32,479 nt of DNA, taken from NCBI GenBank assembly GCA_028291985.1, contig JAQGNE010000093.1, positions 1-32,479 of the forward strand, read 5' to 3'. Source of the DNA: Polaromonas sp. Lineage in GTDB: Bacteria; Pseudomonadota; Gammaproteobacteria; Burkholderiales; Burkholderiaceae_C. The translations under genes and the position numbers were made by a program. Below the pieces are notes generated by a model, which saw only the letters and a list, made by a program, of their open reading frames with translations, was not told the origin of the DNA and ran no database searches. Position 1 is the first letter of the stretch, and each line of letters starts with the position of its first letter. Below are positions 24,620 to 32,479 of this stretch, piece by piece.

Positions 24620-24648
24620 AAAAAAGGGACTTCTCGTCCCTTTTTTTT
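24620..24648 (+). terminator. Rho-independent terminator of the phasin gene
   Basis: AAAAAAGGGAC (24620-24630) pairs perfectly with GTCCCTTTTTT (24636-24646) around TTCTC, followed by further T residues to 24648. The A-run before and T-run after could let it work in both directions. Confidence 0.95.
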
Positions 24649-24718
24649 CGCCCGTGATCGAAACTCATCCATACCGATGGTGGCTTCTCTGGACTGACGC
24701 CGCATTCAACAACGACAC

Positions 24719-26088
24719 ATGAGCACTTCTGAAACGATCAGCGGTTCAAAACGCCAGCGGCCCGCCGCTTCGAAGCCCCGCATTCGCCTGGCGCTTGCGG
24801 GCGGCGCTCATCTTGCCGCTTCGCAGCCAGCCGACTCGGCACATATGAAGCAACGTCCCGCCGCTTCAAAGCCTCGAATTGGCCTGGCGCTTGCGGGCGG
24901 CGGGCCGTTGGGGGCTATTTATGAAATCGGCGCGCTGTGTGCGCCGGACGAGGCATTGCTGGGCATGTCGATGAACGGACTTCACCATTACGTGGGGGTA
25001 TCGGCAGGCGGCTTCATGGCTGCGGGTTTGGCCAATGGCATGACGCCGCGCGAGCTGTGCGCGGTCTTCATTGAAAACGACAGTGAGGTGTCGGAAGTTT
25101 TTTGACCCGGCCTGGTTGATGGTGCCTGCGTATGGCGAATTGTTTCGGCGCAGCCTGATGCTTCCCGGCCTGGCGGCTTCTGCCCTGTGGCGTGCAAGTG
25201 GGGGTCGCAAGTCAATGCTCAATGCCGCCGAAGCGATGGGCCCTGGCTTGCCGCCAGGCATTTTCTCCAACGATGAAACCGATGCAAGGCTGACCTGGCT
25301 GTTCTCAAAACCGGGCCGTACCAACGATTTTCGTGAGCTCGCCACCCGCCTGACGCTGGTTGCCACCCATCTGGACAGCAGCGACGCCGTACCTTTCGGT
25401 CGGCCAGGCTGGGAGCATGTATCCATCTCCAAAGCCGTGCAGGCCAGCTCTGCCCTGCCGGGGCTTTTTCCGCCGGTCGATATTGATGGCCAGTATTTTG
25501 TGGACGGTGCGCTTAAAAAAACCATGCACGCCGGCGTCGCCATGGACGAGGGCATCGACCTGATGTTCTGCGTCAATCCGCTGGTGCCTTTTGATGCCAC
25601 CCGACCATCCGAGCTGGCCATGAGCCAGCGCAGCATGCGCCGCGGCCTGCCGCATCATCGACGGGGGCCTGCCCGCTGTGATGAGCCAGACCTTCCGGGT
25701 GATGATCCATTTGCGGCTCGAGCTGGGCATGAAGCATTACGAGCATGCTTATCCCGACACGGACATCGTGCTGCTGGAGCCCGACCACCGCGATGCCGAA
25801 ATGTACCTGGCCAACACCTTCAGCTACGGGCAGCGACGCCAGATGGCCGAACACGCCTACCAGCAGACGCGGCAGATGCTCCGCTCCCGAAGGAGCACGC
25901 TGTCGGTCAAGCTGGCCCGCCACAGGGTGAACCTGAACATGGACGTGCTGGACGACCCGCGAAAGCCTCTGGTCAGCCAGCGTCTCACCGCAACCCGGAT
26001 CGGACGCGCCATGGCCCGGCTCGAAGAAGTCATGGAAGACCTGAGCCACTGCATCGACGAGAAAACCGTGCGCGCGGGTCTTGCCTGA
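24719..26088 (+). pseudogene. Patatin-like phospholipase, broken by two frameshifts
   Basis: Three consecutive frames together give a full patatin-like protein. The first (24719-25105) has the oxyanion loop GGGPLGAIYEIGAL and the nucleophile motif GVSAGG. It ends in EVF-stop where the next frame continues KFFDPAWLMVPAYGE. That second frame (about 25091-25650) carries the catalytic Asp in VDGALKK. The third frame (to 26088) continues GGLPAVMSQTFRVMIHLRLELGM to the end. Each shift equals one extra base: one near 25090 just before a run of six T, the other near 25650. The N-terminus also holds an in-frame 96-bp duplication. The gene is either dead or affected by sequencing errors. A shorter start at 24845 would exclude the duplicated part. 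Confidence 0.75.
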
Positions 26089-26182
26089 TTCGCCGATGGC
26101 ACGCGCTGCACTGATGGACTTCCCTACTTCCGCGGCCACTGGCGCTGGGTTAGAGTCGGTCAAAAATCAACAGGCAGACAAG

Positions 26183-26854
26183 ATGGCAAAAAAAGCGCCG
26201 CGCCGCACTGCGGAGCGCATTCTGGAGGTGACGCTGGACCTGTTCAACCGCTTTGGCGAGCCGAATGTTTCAACCACCCTGATTTCTGCCGAACTGGGCA
26301 TCAGCCCAGGCAACCTGTACTACCACTATCCGGCCAAGGACGAGCTGATCAACTCGCTTTTTGACCGCTACGAAAAATCCCTGAGTGAGCTGCTCAACGC
26401 AAGCGATGGCGTGCGGGATGTCGAAGACGCCTGGTTCTTCATGCACACCCTGTTCGAGCTGATCTGGCAGTACCGCTTTCTGTACCGTGACCTTAATGAC
26501 CTGCTCAGCAAGAACCGCCGGCTGGAGACCCATTTCCAGTGGGTGCTGAAAAACAAGACCCGTTCCGTCAGGTCGCTGCTGGACGGCATGAGCCACGCGG
26601 GATCGGTGTCGATCGATTCACGCGAGGTTGAGGCAACAGCCACCAGCATGGTAGTGGTGCTGACCTACTGGCTGAGCTTCGAGTATGTGCGCGACCCACG
26701 GCGTGCGCTGGAGCCCGAAAACGCCCAGGCAGCATTGCTTCGCGGCGCGCATCATGTGCTCAATCTGCTGGTGCCCTATCTTGAAAAAAGCCAGCGCGCC
26801 CACTTGCAAGCATTGGTGATGGCCTACAGCCAGCCCGCCGGCAATGCGGCGTGA
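26183..26854 (+). CDS. TetR-family transcriptional regulator
   Basis: 223 residues from the ATG at 26183. The frame is open back to 26081, but this start puts the HTH at the usual place (AERILEVTLDLFNRFGEPNVSTTLISAELGISPGNLYYHYPAKDELI split over residues 10-55). The ligand-binding half resembles the betaproteobacterial type with LFELIWQYRFLYRDL and SFEYVRDPRR. The ligand is unknown. It lies between the broken lipase and a TPR protein with only 89 bp to the latter's start, so co-transcription with it is possible. A role in lipid or membrane homeostasis is inference from neighbours only. Confidence 0.88.
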   Translation: MAKKAPRRTAERILEVTLDLFNRFGEPNVSTTLISAELGISPGNLYYHYPAKDELINSLFDRYEKSLSELLNASDGVRDVEDAWFFMHTLFELIWQYRFLYRDLNDLLSKNRRLETHFQWVLKNKTRSVRSLLDGMSHAGSVSIDSREVEATATSMVVVLTYWLSFEYVRDPRRALEPENAQAALLRGAHHVLNLLVPYLEKSQRAHLQALVMAYSQPAGNAA

Positions 26855-26943
26855 TCACTGCGGGCTGCGGCAGGCTGCTACAGCAACACCGTCGATTGCA
26901 ATCGCTGCAACAACATCCAGATTCAAACAAAGGAGACAACAAC

Positions 26944-27717
26944 ATGGCCAAGTGGACAGCTTTCCCGCATGCAGGTGAATACACGTTTGATGCCGCCAGC
27001 CTGAAAAAGGATTGGGCCCGGCTTCACCAGGGCGATTGCGAGCCGCTTCCCAAAGATGCCGCCGTGCTGCAGGCCTGGGTGCTGTTTCACAACGGGGAGT
27101 TCCAAAAGGCTGCCGAAGCCGGTTTGAAAGCAGGCGGCGCCGGGATGTCGGTGGCCAACAAGGCAACCTGCATCTACGCCAATTACCTGGAAACCAAGGA
27201 AAAAACCAAGCTGGAACTTTTCACCGAGGTGGCGGCCCGCGCAGAAGCGCAGCAGGCGGACGATGCCAGTAACCCCAATGCCTATTACTGGCAGGCCTAT
27301 GCGCTTGGCCGTTATGGGCAGGGCATCAGCGTGGCCAAAGCGCTGGCGCAAGGCCTGGGCACCAAGGTCAAGACGGCGCTTGAACGCGCGATCAAGCTGC
27401 AGCCCAAGCATGCCGATGCCCATGTGGCGCTGGGCGCCTTCCATGCCGAGGTGATCGACAAGGTCGGCGCGCTGATCGGCGGCATGACCTACGGCGCCAA
27501 AAAAGACACCGGCATGACGCTGTTCAGGGAAGCGCTCAAGCTCAACCCTGAATCGGCTATTGCGATGGTTGAATACGCCAACGGCATGGTCATGCTGGAA
27601 GGCGACAAGAAAATGAAGGAAGCCACCGGGCTCTACGAACAGGCTGCGGCCAGCACGCCGCGGGACGCCACCGAAAGGCTGGACGTGGAGATGGCAAAGG
27701 CTGAACTGGAGGACTGA
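26944..27717 (+). CDS. TPR-repeat protein of unknown function
   Basis: 257 residues from the ATG at 26944, which has AGGAG eight bases upstream; the upstream frame to 26851 is not used. No signal peptide or membrane helix, so it is probably cytoplasmic. Helical pairs are visible at about 45-65 (AWVLFHNGEFQKAAEAGLKA), 155-180 (ALERAIKLQPKHADAHVALGAFH) and 195-225 (LFREALKLNPESAIAMVEYANG), the consensus of tetratricopeptide repeats. Such proteins scaffold complexes. The partner is unknown. Confidence 0.75.
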   Translation: MAKWTAFPHAGEYTFDAASLKKDWARLHQGDCEPLPKDAAVLQAWVLFHNGEFQKAAEAGLKAGGAGMSVANKATCIYANYLETKEKTKLELFTEVAARAEAQQADDASNPNAYYWQAYALGRYGQGISVAKALAQGLGTKVKTALERAIKLQPKHADAHVALGAFHAEVIDKVGALIGGMTYGAKKDTGMTLFREALKLNPESAIAMVEYANGMVMLEGDKKMKEATGLYEQAAASTPRDATERLDVEMAKAELED

Positions 27718-27940
27718 TGCTGCTGGTCCGCCTTTTTCGAGGCGAGCCATGGACGCGTCGCCAGCTGTAATGCCATATTTTTAAAGCTGTCAGCCCTTTA
27801 TATGAAAAGGCTTGTGGCCTAAAAGATTCGAAATATCGAGTGCAGGGGCGTGGCGCTGAGGTTGATACTGGCTCGACCGTCGCCGGTCAATGCGCTGTCA
27901 GAGCCGCATGCAGCAGCGGGCTGTCACCGGCCGCACCGAC
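27718..27940. other. Convergent intergenic region with a possible dispersed repeat
   Basis: About 220 bp between two convergent genes. The AT-rich stretch at about 27767-27835 (containing TTTTTAAAGCTGTCAGCCC and GGCTTGTGGCCTAAAAG) resembles a short dispersed intergenic repeat I recall from Comamonadaceae genomes. I see no convincing terminator and no gene. Confidence 0.35.
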
Positions 27941-28582
27941 TCAGCTTTCTCCCGGCCAGGGAACGCCCCGGTACCACGCATGGGCCGCCATGCGCAGCAT
28001 GGGCTTGTCGCCTGAGGTGTCGCCATAGGCATACAGCATTACCTCGCTGCCGCCATACCGCGCATCCAGCCAGGCTTCCAGCCGAATGACTTTTTGCTCG
28101 CCATGGCAGTTGGGGCTGGCCATCATCCCGGTCAACGCATCGCCCCGAACTTCCATTTCAGTGCAGATCAGGCCGTCAAAACCAAGCACGCTGGCAACGC
28201 GTGCGAGGTAGATATCCGGCGAGGCGCTGACGATCACGCAGCAGTGGCCCTGCTGCCGATGCCAGGCGAGGCGCGCCTTCGTCCAGTCCTGCAGCTGGCC
28301 CGGAAAATCATGCCGCAGCCAGAGGTCAGTCCATTGGCGCACCTGCTCAAGGGGGGCGCCTTTCAGCGTGGCCAGCAACAGCTTTTGCTTGGCAACATCA
28401 TTGGCCACCCGCCCGAGCGCATAGCCCAGCAGCCACGGCGAGCAAATCACCATCGCCAGCAGCAACCGGGGCCAGCCGACGCCGCGCAGCAGGAACGGCA
28501 TCAACGTGTCGCGGTGCGTGAGCGTGCCGTCAAAATCAAAGGCGGCAACCACCGGTGGCGCCGGCGTGCCGCTCAGTTGCAC
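27941..28582 (-). CDS. HAD-IB (SerB-like) phosphatase
   Basis: 213 residues from a GTG at 28582, chosen over a TTG at 28618 because GGCAGG lies just upstream and the overlap with the preceding gene shrinks to ten bases. The haloacid dehalogenase motifs are complete: DFDGT with the nucleophile Asp, VSASPDIYL with the motif II Ser, and GDTSGDKPML. A helical cap with a hydrophobic stretch (GVGWPRLLLAMVICSPWLLGYAL, about 36-58, split) may touch the membrane. It is the last gene of the UbiA-flippase-GT39 operon. Removing the 5-phosphate from a polyprenyl-phosphate phosphoribose is the attractive inferred reaction; general phosphomonoester hydrolysis is the fallback. Confidence 0.8.
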   Translation of the reverse strand: MQLSGTPAPPVVAAFDFDGTLTHRDTLMPFLLRGVGWPRLLLAMVICSPWLLGYALGRVANDVAKQKLLLATLKGAPLEQVRQWTDLWLRHDFPGQLQDWTKARLAWHRQQGHCCVIVSASPDIYLARVASVLGFDGLICTEMEVRGDALTGMMASPNCHGEQKVIRLEAWLDARYGGSEVMLYAYGDTSGDKPMLRMAAHAWYRGVPWPGES

Positions 28583-30195
28583 CGAACCTGCCCGCAATAG
28601 CGTTCGCAAAACGGACAACCCGTCATCGGCAAGGCCTTGGGGATGTTGTAGAAGCGTCTGTAGATCGTGCCCAGCACGCCTTCGCGGTAGGCGGCGTAAT
28701 TGAAGTCGACGCCTTCGACTGCATGGAAGGTCACGCCGTTCTGAACAAACTCGAGCTGACGCACCGACTTGAAGTAAGGCTGAAATTCGTCCAGCCTTGG
28801 TTTGCCCGAGGTCAGGATACGTATCGCCCGGCCCTGGTAGACCGAAAAATCAACCAGCATGTCGTCCTGCCGCGCATGAAACCGGCCCACGCCGAACACC
28901 GGCATGTAGGCGCGGCGCTCAAACCCGTAAAGGGATGCGGCGGTGTACGCCTCGGCCATCAGCACGATGCCCGGGCTGCTCGCCTGCTGCAGGATCTCGG
29001 CAGCCTTGTAGCTGCGGATGATCTGCGGGTACAGCTTGGTGCTGCGCCAGGTGTCCAGCGATGTCATGTAAAGACCGGCCACGATGAGCACATGCAGGCC
29101 TGCAAAAACGGCCAGGCCCCTGGCACAGGCCTTCAATTTTTCCGCTGGCAGGGCAAAGGCCAGCAGGACAAACCCGAACGGGTAAAACGACAGCACCCAG
29201 TGCAGGCCGATCACTTTTTTGACGGACAGCAGTGCGAAAAACACGAGCGGAACCACCACCAGGCAGGCCAGCAGGCGATGCGATGGCGACACCTTGGCAA
29301 AAGCAGCCAGTGCCCTGCGATATCTGATGGCAAGCCACAACGCAGCCGGCGTGATCAGGTAGGCCATCATGGCGATGTACAGCATCGGCTTGCGCCACTC
29401 GAACACCTCGGCCTCATTGCGGTTGTACAGGTTGAACATGATGTTCGACCAGCCATGCGACATGTTGTAGGCGATGTTGATCGCCGGGCCGGGCAAGGCG
29501 CACACCACCAGCAGGCCCAGGCCAGCCAGCCGATCCCGCCGGTACGCCACAAAGTAGACCAGGTAGGCAAAACCCATCACCACCGAGAAATACTTGGACA
29601 GGAACGCACAGCCCAGAAACACACCCGACAGCGCATACCAGCCATAGGTTTTGCCATCCAGCCGCTGCCGTCCTTCAGCCCGCAGCAGCGCGGCAACCGA
29701 CATGACCGACCAGAAAATCAGCGGCGTGTCAGTGGTGATGAGCACGTTGAGCCAGTTGATGGGCGCCAGCCAGAAAAACAGCACCGCCCAGGCAGCCCGC
29801 TTCGGATCAATCGCCCTGAGCCCCCACCACAGCGCCGCACCCAGACCCAGTGGCAACAGCATTACCGGCAGGCGGATGGCCCACAGGCTGTCACCCAGCA
29901 CCGCGCGCATCAGCGCGATCAGCCAGCCCACCATCGGCGGATGGTCGGAATAGCCCCAGTCCGGATACACGCCCCACCAGTAAAAAAAGGCCTCGTCACC
30001 GGTGATCGGAAAGGTGATGCCGATCCACAGGCGCAGCAGCAGCGACAGCAACCCCGCCGCCAGCAGCCAGCGCAGGGGCGCGGCGTCATCGCGGGCAGCG
30101 GAGGCCCAAGCATTTGCACGCACAGCGGGTTCGGGCAGATCGGTCGAGATGTGCGTTGCGGCTGCGCCGCCCGGCGTGTGGGGGTGGGGTGTCAT
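28573..30195 (-). CDS. GT39/ArnT-like membrane glycosyltransferase
   Basis: 540 residues from the ATG at 30195, which overlaps the upstream stop by four bases (ATGA); a longer frame to 30267 is rejected for that reason. At least nine hydrophobic helices follow an N-terminal cytoplasmic tail. The first periplasmic loop has the catalytic acidic motif ITGDEAFFYWWG and YSDHPPMVGW, the hallmark of PMT/ArnT enzymes that use polyprenyl-phosphate sugars. A soluble C-terminal portion starts near residue 400. The acceptor may be lipid A, a glycan or a protein. The operon suggests the donor is the product of the UbiA and HAD enzymes. Confidence 0.88.
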   Translation of the reverse strand: MTPHPHTPGGAAATHISTDLPEPAVRANAWASAARDDAAPLRWLLAAGLLSLLLRLWIGITFPITGDEAFFYWWGVYPDWGYSDHPPMVGWLIALMRAVLGDSLWAIRLPVMLLPLGLGAALWWGLRAIDPKRAAWAVLFFWLAPINWLNVLITTDTPLIFWSVMSVAALLRAEGRQRLDGKTYGWYALSGVFLGCAFLSKYFSVVMGFAYLVYFVAYRRDRLAGLGLLVVCALPGPAINIAYNMSHGWSNIMFNLYNRNEAEVFEWRKPMLYIAMMAYLITPAALWLAIRYRRALAAFAKVSPSHRLLACLVVVPLVFFALLSVKKVIGLHWVLSFYPFGFVLLAFALPAEKLKACARGLAVFAGLHVLIVAGLYMTSLDTWRSTKLYPQIIRSYKAAEILQQASSPGIVLMAEAYTAASLYGFERRAYMPVFGVGRFHARQDDMLVDFSVYQGRAIRILTSGKPRLDEFQPYFKSVRQLEFVQNGVTFHAVEGVDFNYAAYREGVLGTIYRRFYNIPKALPMTGCPFCERYCGQVRCN

Positions 30196-31166
30196 GAAAA
30201 ACGGATATCTTTTTTGAGAGCGACACTGTAAATGAGGCAGGCCACGCCGATCAGCACCGCCAGCCACAGCGTCACCAGTCGCGTCAGCAGGGTGATCGTC
30301 AGCGCACTGGCGCCGCTGGCGCCCTGCGCCACCAGCAAGCCGACCAGCACGGCTTCCATGCCGCCGAGTCCGGCCGGCAGGGCCGACAGGGCGCCCGCCA
30401 CCATCGCCACCGCGTAAAAACCGATGGCAGTAGCGAGTAGCACAGGGGTTTCAACCGCCCGGCACAGCAGCCAGAAGGCCAGGCCCTGCGCGGTCCAGGC
30501 AGCCAGCGTCAGGCCCAGCCACAGCCAGGGACGCAGTGCCAGACAATGCCAGGCTTCCCGCAACCATGGCAAACGCCGCAGCAGCCGGCCGCCGAACCGG
30601 ACCGCCAGCACCAGGGCAAGCACACCAAAACCAACTGCAGCCCAGGTCAGGCACCACAACAGATCAGGCGAGTCCAGCTCCATCTCCTGCACACGGGCAT
30701 GACCCATCACCCATGCTGCAGCTGGCAGGCACAGCAGCAGCAGACACAAAAGGTCAGCCAGCCGCTCGGCACCAAAAATCGCCAGGCTCTGCGCCGCGCC
30801 CAGGGGCTGGCGCGCCAGCATCAGGCCGCGCACCGCCTCGCCCACATTGCCTGGCGTGGGCGTGAAGGCGTATCCCGCGCAATACAGCCGCAGCCCTTCA
30901 ACCAGCCCGAAGCTGCGGCCATAGTGCGCCATCCACAGGCGCCACCGCAGACCGCGCAGTACGTAGCTGGCCAGACACAACAGGGCTGCCTGGACGCCGG
31001 CCCATGACAGCAGCACCGAGAACGAGTGGATGGCATTGCTACCGCCCCAAGCCAGCATGACAGCGGCATATGCAGTGGCTGAAATACCGAGCACCAGCAG
31101 CAGCTTCCTGACCGGAAAACCGCGCATACCGTTGCGCCAGCCCGGCGAAGGCCTGGCGGGCTTCAC
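30192..31166 (-). CDS. LPG-synthase-type (UPF0104, flippase-like) membrane protein
   Basis: 324 residues with about eight hydrophobic helices. The family motifs PTPGNVGEAVRGLML (about 114-128) and LPAGLGGMEAVLVG (about 264-277) are both present. The family includes the flippase half of MprF and many stand-alone proteins next to lipid-linked glycosyltransferases, for which lipid or lipid-sugar translocation is proposed. Both ends overlap neighbours by four bases (ATGA), so it is co-translated with the UbiA and GT39 proteins. Moving the polyprenyl-phosphate sugar to the periplasmic side is the natural inference. Confidence 0.85.
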   Translation of the reverse strand: MKPARPSPGWRNGMRGFPVRKLLLVLGISATAYAAVMLAWGGSNAIHSFSVLLSWAGVQAALLCLASYVLRGLRWRLWMAHYGRSFGLVEGLRLYCAGYAFTPTPGNVGEAVRGLMLARQPLGAAQSLAIFGAERLADLLCLLLLCLPAAAWVMGHARVQEMELDSPDLLWCLTWAAVGFGVLALVLAVRFGGRLLRRLPWLREAWHCLALRPWLWLGLTLAAWTAQGLAFWLLCRAVETPVLLATAIGFYAVAMVAGALSALPAGLGGMEAVLVGLLVAQGASGASALTITLLTRLVTLWLAVLIGVACLIYSVALKKDIRFS

Positions 31167-32023
31167 AGCCAGCGGCTTAAAAAGATCGTCGCCCAGCCGG
31201 CGCCGGCCAGCAGAATCCAGGGGTCGCGTATGAGGTCGCGCGCCACATCCTCGCCTCGGCCACGGTGCACCTGGTAGGCATAACGCAGCATGCCGAAAAT
31301 CACGACCGGCACGGTGTAGAGCAGGCGCTCGCCGTGCTGCATCTGCGCTTCAGGGCTGGTGGCATACAGGCTGTAGGTCGTCAGCGTGGCCGTCATCGTG
31401 ACCGCCATGAAGGTGTCCAGCAGCGCCGGCGGGTAATGCGCCATTACCGCGCGGTGGCTGGACTCGTCATGAAAGCTCTCTGCCTTGCGTTTTGAGAAAC
31501 CCAGGAACAGCGCGATGAAAATGCCGGTCAGCAGCAGCCAGCGCGAGGGCGGAATGCCTACCGCCACCGTGCCCGCCAGCAGGCGCAGCATAAAACCCGC
31601 TGCAATGATGGATACATCTACCACCGGAACCTGCTTCAGCCGCCACGAATAAGCGAGGTTCAACACCACGTAAATTGCCAGCAGGACTATCAGCACCGGG
31701 TTGCCGGCAGCCAGCGCGACTCCGCCCACCAGCAAAAGGCCTGCAATCAGGAGGCCCAGCGCGGGCGATACCGCACCGCTGGCCAAAGGCCGACGCCGCT
31801 TGACCGGATGCAACGCATCGGTTGCACGGTCATGCCAGTCATTGACGATATAGACCACGCTTGACACGCAGCAGAAAGCGGCAAACGCCATCAGCACCCG
31901 CTGGACAGTAGCGCCGTCGTCCCAGCTCTGGCTGAACACCAGGCCGGCAAAAACGAAAACGTTTTTGACCCATTGGTGCGGCCGCATCAGCCGGATCGGG
32001 GCGGGTAGGGAAAGGGGTGGCAT
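31163..32023 (-). CDS. UbiA-family prenyltransferase, decaprenyl-phosphate phosphoribosyltransferase-like
   Basis: 286 residues with about eight helices. The motif RPHQWVKN near the N-terminus, NDWHDRATDALHPVKRRRPLASG (split; first Asp-rich motif, about 61-83) and the second motif DVSIIAAGFMLRLLAG (about 140) match the branch of UbiA that transfers phosphoribose to polyprenyl phosphate (Rv3806c in mycobacteria) rather than quinone or haem enzymes. It is the first gene of the four-gene minus-strand operon, and its stop overlaps the next start. Product would be polyprenyl-phospho-5-phosphoribose. The exact polyprenol and pentose are not knowable here. Confidence 0.8.
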   Translation of the reverse strand: MPPLSLPAPIRLMRPHQWVKNVFVFAGLVFSQSWDDGATVQRVLMAFAAFCCVSSVVYIVNDWHDRATDALHPVKRRRPLASGAVSPALGLLIAGLLLVGGVALAAGNPVLIVLLAIYVVLNLAYSWRLKQVPVVDVSIIAAGFMLRLLAGTVAVGIPPSRWLLLTGIFIALFLGFSKRKAESFHDESSHRAVMAHYPPALLDTFMAVTMTATLTTYSLYATSPEAQMQHGERLLYTVPVVIFGMLRYAYQVHRGRGEDVARDLIRDPWILLAGAGWATIFLSRWL

Positions 32024-32196
32024 GGGGTGGGCAGATCGGTCAGGGCTGCAGCATAACTGAGCGGGTTTCGGCGGCAGGCGTTGTGGCGCTGGATTGTTGA
32101 CGAAATCTTGTTTTAGCCCTTGTATTTTCTCAGGTTATAGCTATTGAAAGCGTAGCGTTTTCGTTGTTCATGGGTTGTCGATTGTTTTGATGCCGC
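32024..32196. other. Upstream region of the UbiA operon
   Basis: No gene is supported. It should contain the operon promoter, but no clear -35/-10 pair is visible. The stretch at about 32103-32150 (TTTTAGCCCTTGTATTTTC) resembles, in the opposite orientation, the short repeat-like sequence at about 27767-27835. Confidence 0.35.
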
Positions 32197-32400
32197 TGGC
32201 CGGGGTTGCCCGGCGGCAAGTCACTTTCTCTTGCTTCGCCAAGAGAAGGCGAGCCTGCTGTCTGCGTCCCCTGCGCTCCGCTTCGGCGCAACCCGCGGTG
32301 CTCAGGCCAAACGGGGTCCCGCTCGAACTCGCCTTCGGCTCAGACAATCGCCGGCCCTGATCCGTTTGGCCTTGCGCTCCTCGGCGCATACAGAAGGGGG
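32197..32400. repeat. Dispersed intergenic repeat of Comamonadaceae type
   Basis: Three nested hairpins: GCCGGG/CCCGGC (32199-32214), TTCTCTTG/CAAGAGAA around CTTCGC (32226-32247), and AGGCCAAACGG (32304-32314) with CCGTTTGGCCT (32362-32372). The wording matches a repeat I remember between genes in many Comamonadaceae genomes, where it is often mis-called as small hypothetical proteins. That identity is from memory. The hairpins are seen directly. Confidence 0.6.
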
Positions 32401-32439
32401 CTGGGAAAAGATTCGAGTTCGGGATCGGATTCGGGTTTA

Positions 32440-32465
32440 GGCTCGCGTCCGATGCGAAGCGAGCC
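32440..32465. repeat. Short inverted repeat at the window edge
   Basis: GGCTCGC (32440-32446) and GCGAGCC (32459-32465) are perfect reverse complements with a 12-base loop. It may be a further part of the dispersed repeat, which runs to or past the window edge. Confidence 0.5.
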
Positions 32466-32479
32466 TCCCCGCTCCCGAG

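Noticed and set aside
28555..30231. 558-residue open frame on the plus strand
   Set aside because: It is the antisense shadow of the GT39 gene. It is rich in His, Gln and Arg without any domain, while the minus strand has clear motifs and overlapping operon junctions.
32168..32440. Small hypothetical proteins on either strand
   Set aside because: These frames lie in a hairpin-rich repeat-like sequence without ribosome sites, and such calls are typical artefacts of this repeat.

Overview
The window looks like chromosomal DNA of a Burkholderiales bacterium, most likely Comamonadaceae (Polaromonas, Rhodoferax or Variovorax-like). The reasons are the moderately high GC, the phasin-like protein, the betaproteobacterial FecR/CHASE2-cyclase module, and a hairpin-rich intergenic repeat at the right edge of a type I remember from that family. 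No rRNA, tRNA, CRISPR array or intact insertion sequence was found.

Region 1 (1-6561) is a signalling and surface module. On the minus strand, starting from a shared upstream region at about 5633-5868, lie a FecR-domain protein with a TbpB-like C-terminal barrel, a CHASE2 class III nucleotide cyclase, and a TPR plus beta-barrel outer-membrane protein resembling Slam. Downstream of them is the start of a protein that looks like a large secreted (S-layer/RTX-type) protein, cut by the window edge. A Crp/Fnr regulator is divergent. Two perfect TGTGA-N6-TCACA palindromes lie here. One is placed about 42 bp upstream of the start point implied by a good -10 box before the secreted-protein gene.

Region 2 (6558-14629) is a surface-glycan locus: an ABC-2 polysaccharide permease (Wzm type), its ATPase with a carbohydrate-binding C-terminus (Wzt type), a PIG-L deacetylase, a GNAT-like acyltransferase, a GT4 glycosyltransferase, and a 923-residue protein with two GT2 domains joined by a coiled coil.

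Region 3 (14733-21688) is a type I secretion operon: two consecutive PrtD-type ABC exporters, an HlyD-type adaptor and a TolC-type outer-membrane factor. It opens with a 208-residue protein that reads like the N-terminal (WED/REC) half of a TnpB RNA-guided nuclease without the RuvC half, overlapping the first exporter gene by one base. A perfect 11-bp inverted repeat flanks its start codon. A type I exporter, a candidate substrate and an O-antigen-type exporter together recall the Caulobacter S-layer locus.

Region 4 (21718-27717) is a lipid/storage neighbourhood: a two-domain SDR protein resembling fatty acyl-CoA reductases, a phasin-like protein behind an 8-unit 9-bp tandem repeat, a patatin-like lipase gene broken by two frameshifts, a TetR regulator and a TPR protein.

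Region 5 (27941-32023) is a tight minus-strand operon: a UbiA-type (decaprenyl-phosphate phosphoribosyltransferase-like) enzyme, an LPG-synthase-type membrane protein, a GT39 glycosyltransferase and a HAD-IB phosphatase. This gene set suggests making and using a polyprenyl-phosphate pentose donor. The last 456 bases hold repeat-like intergenic DNA and no gene.

All functions are assigned by reading the translated sequences and recalling families. No database search was run.
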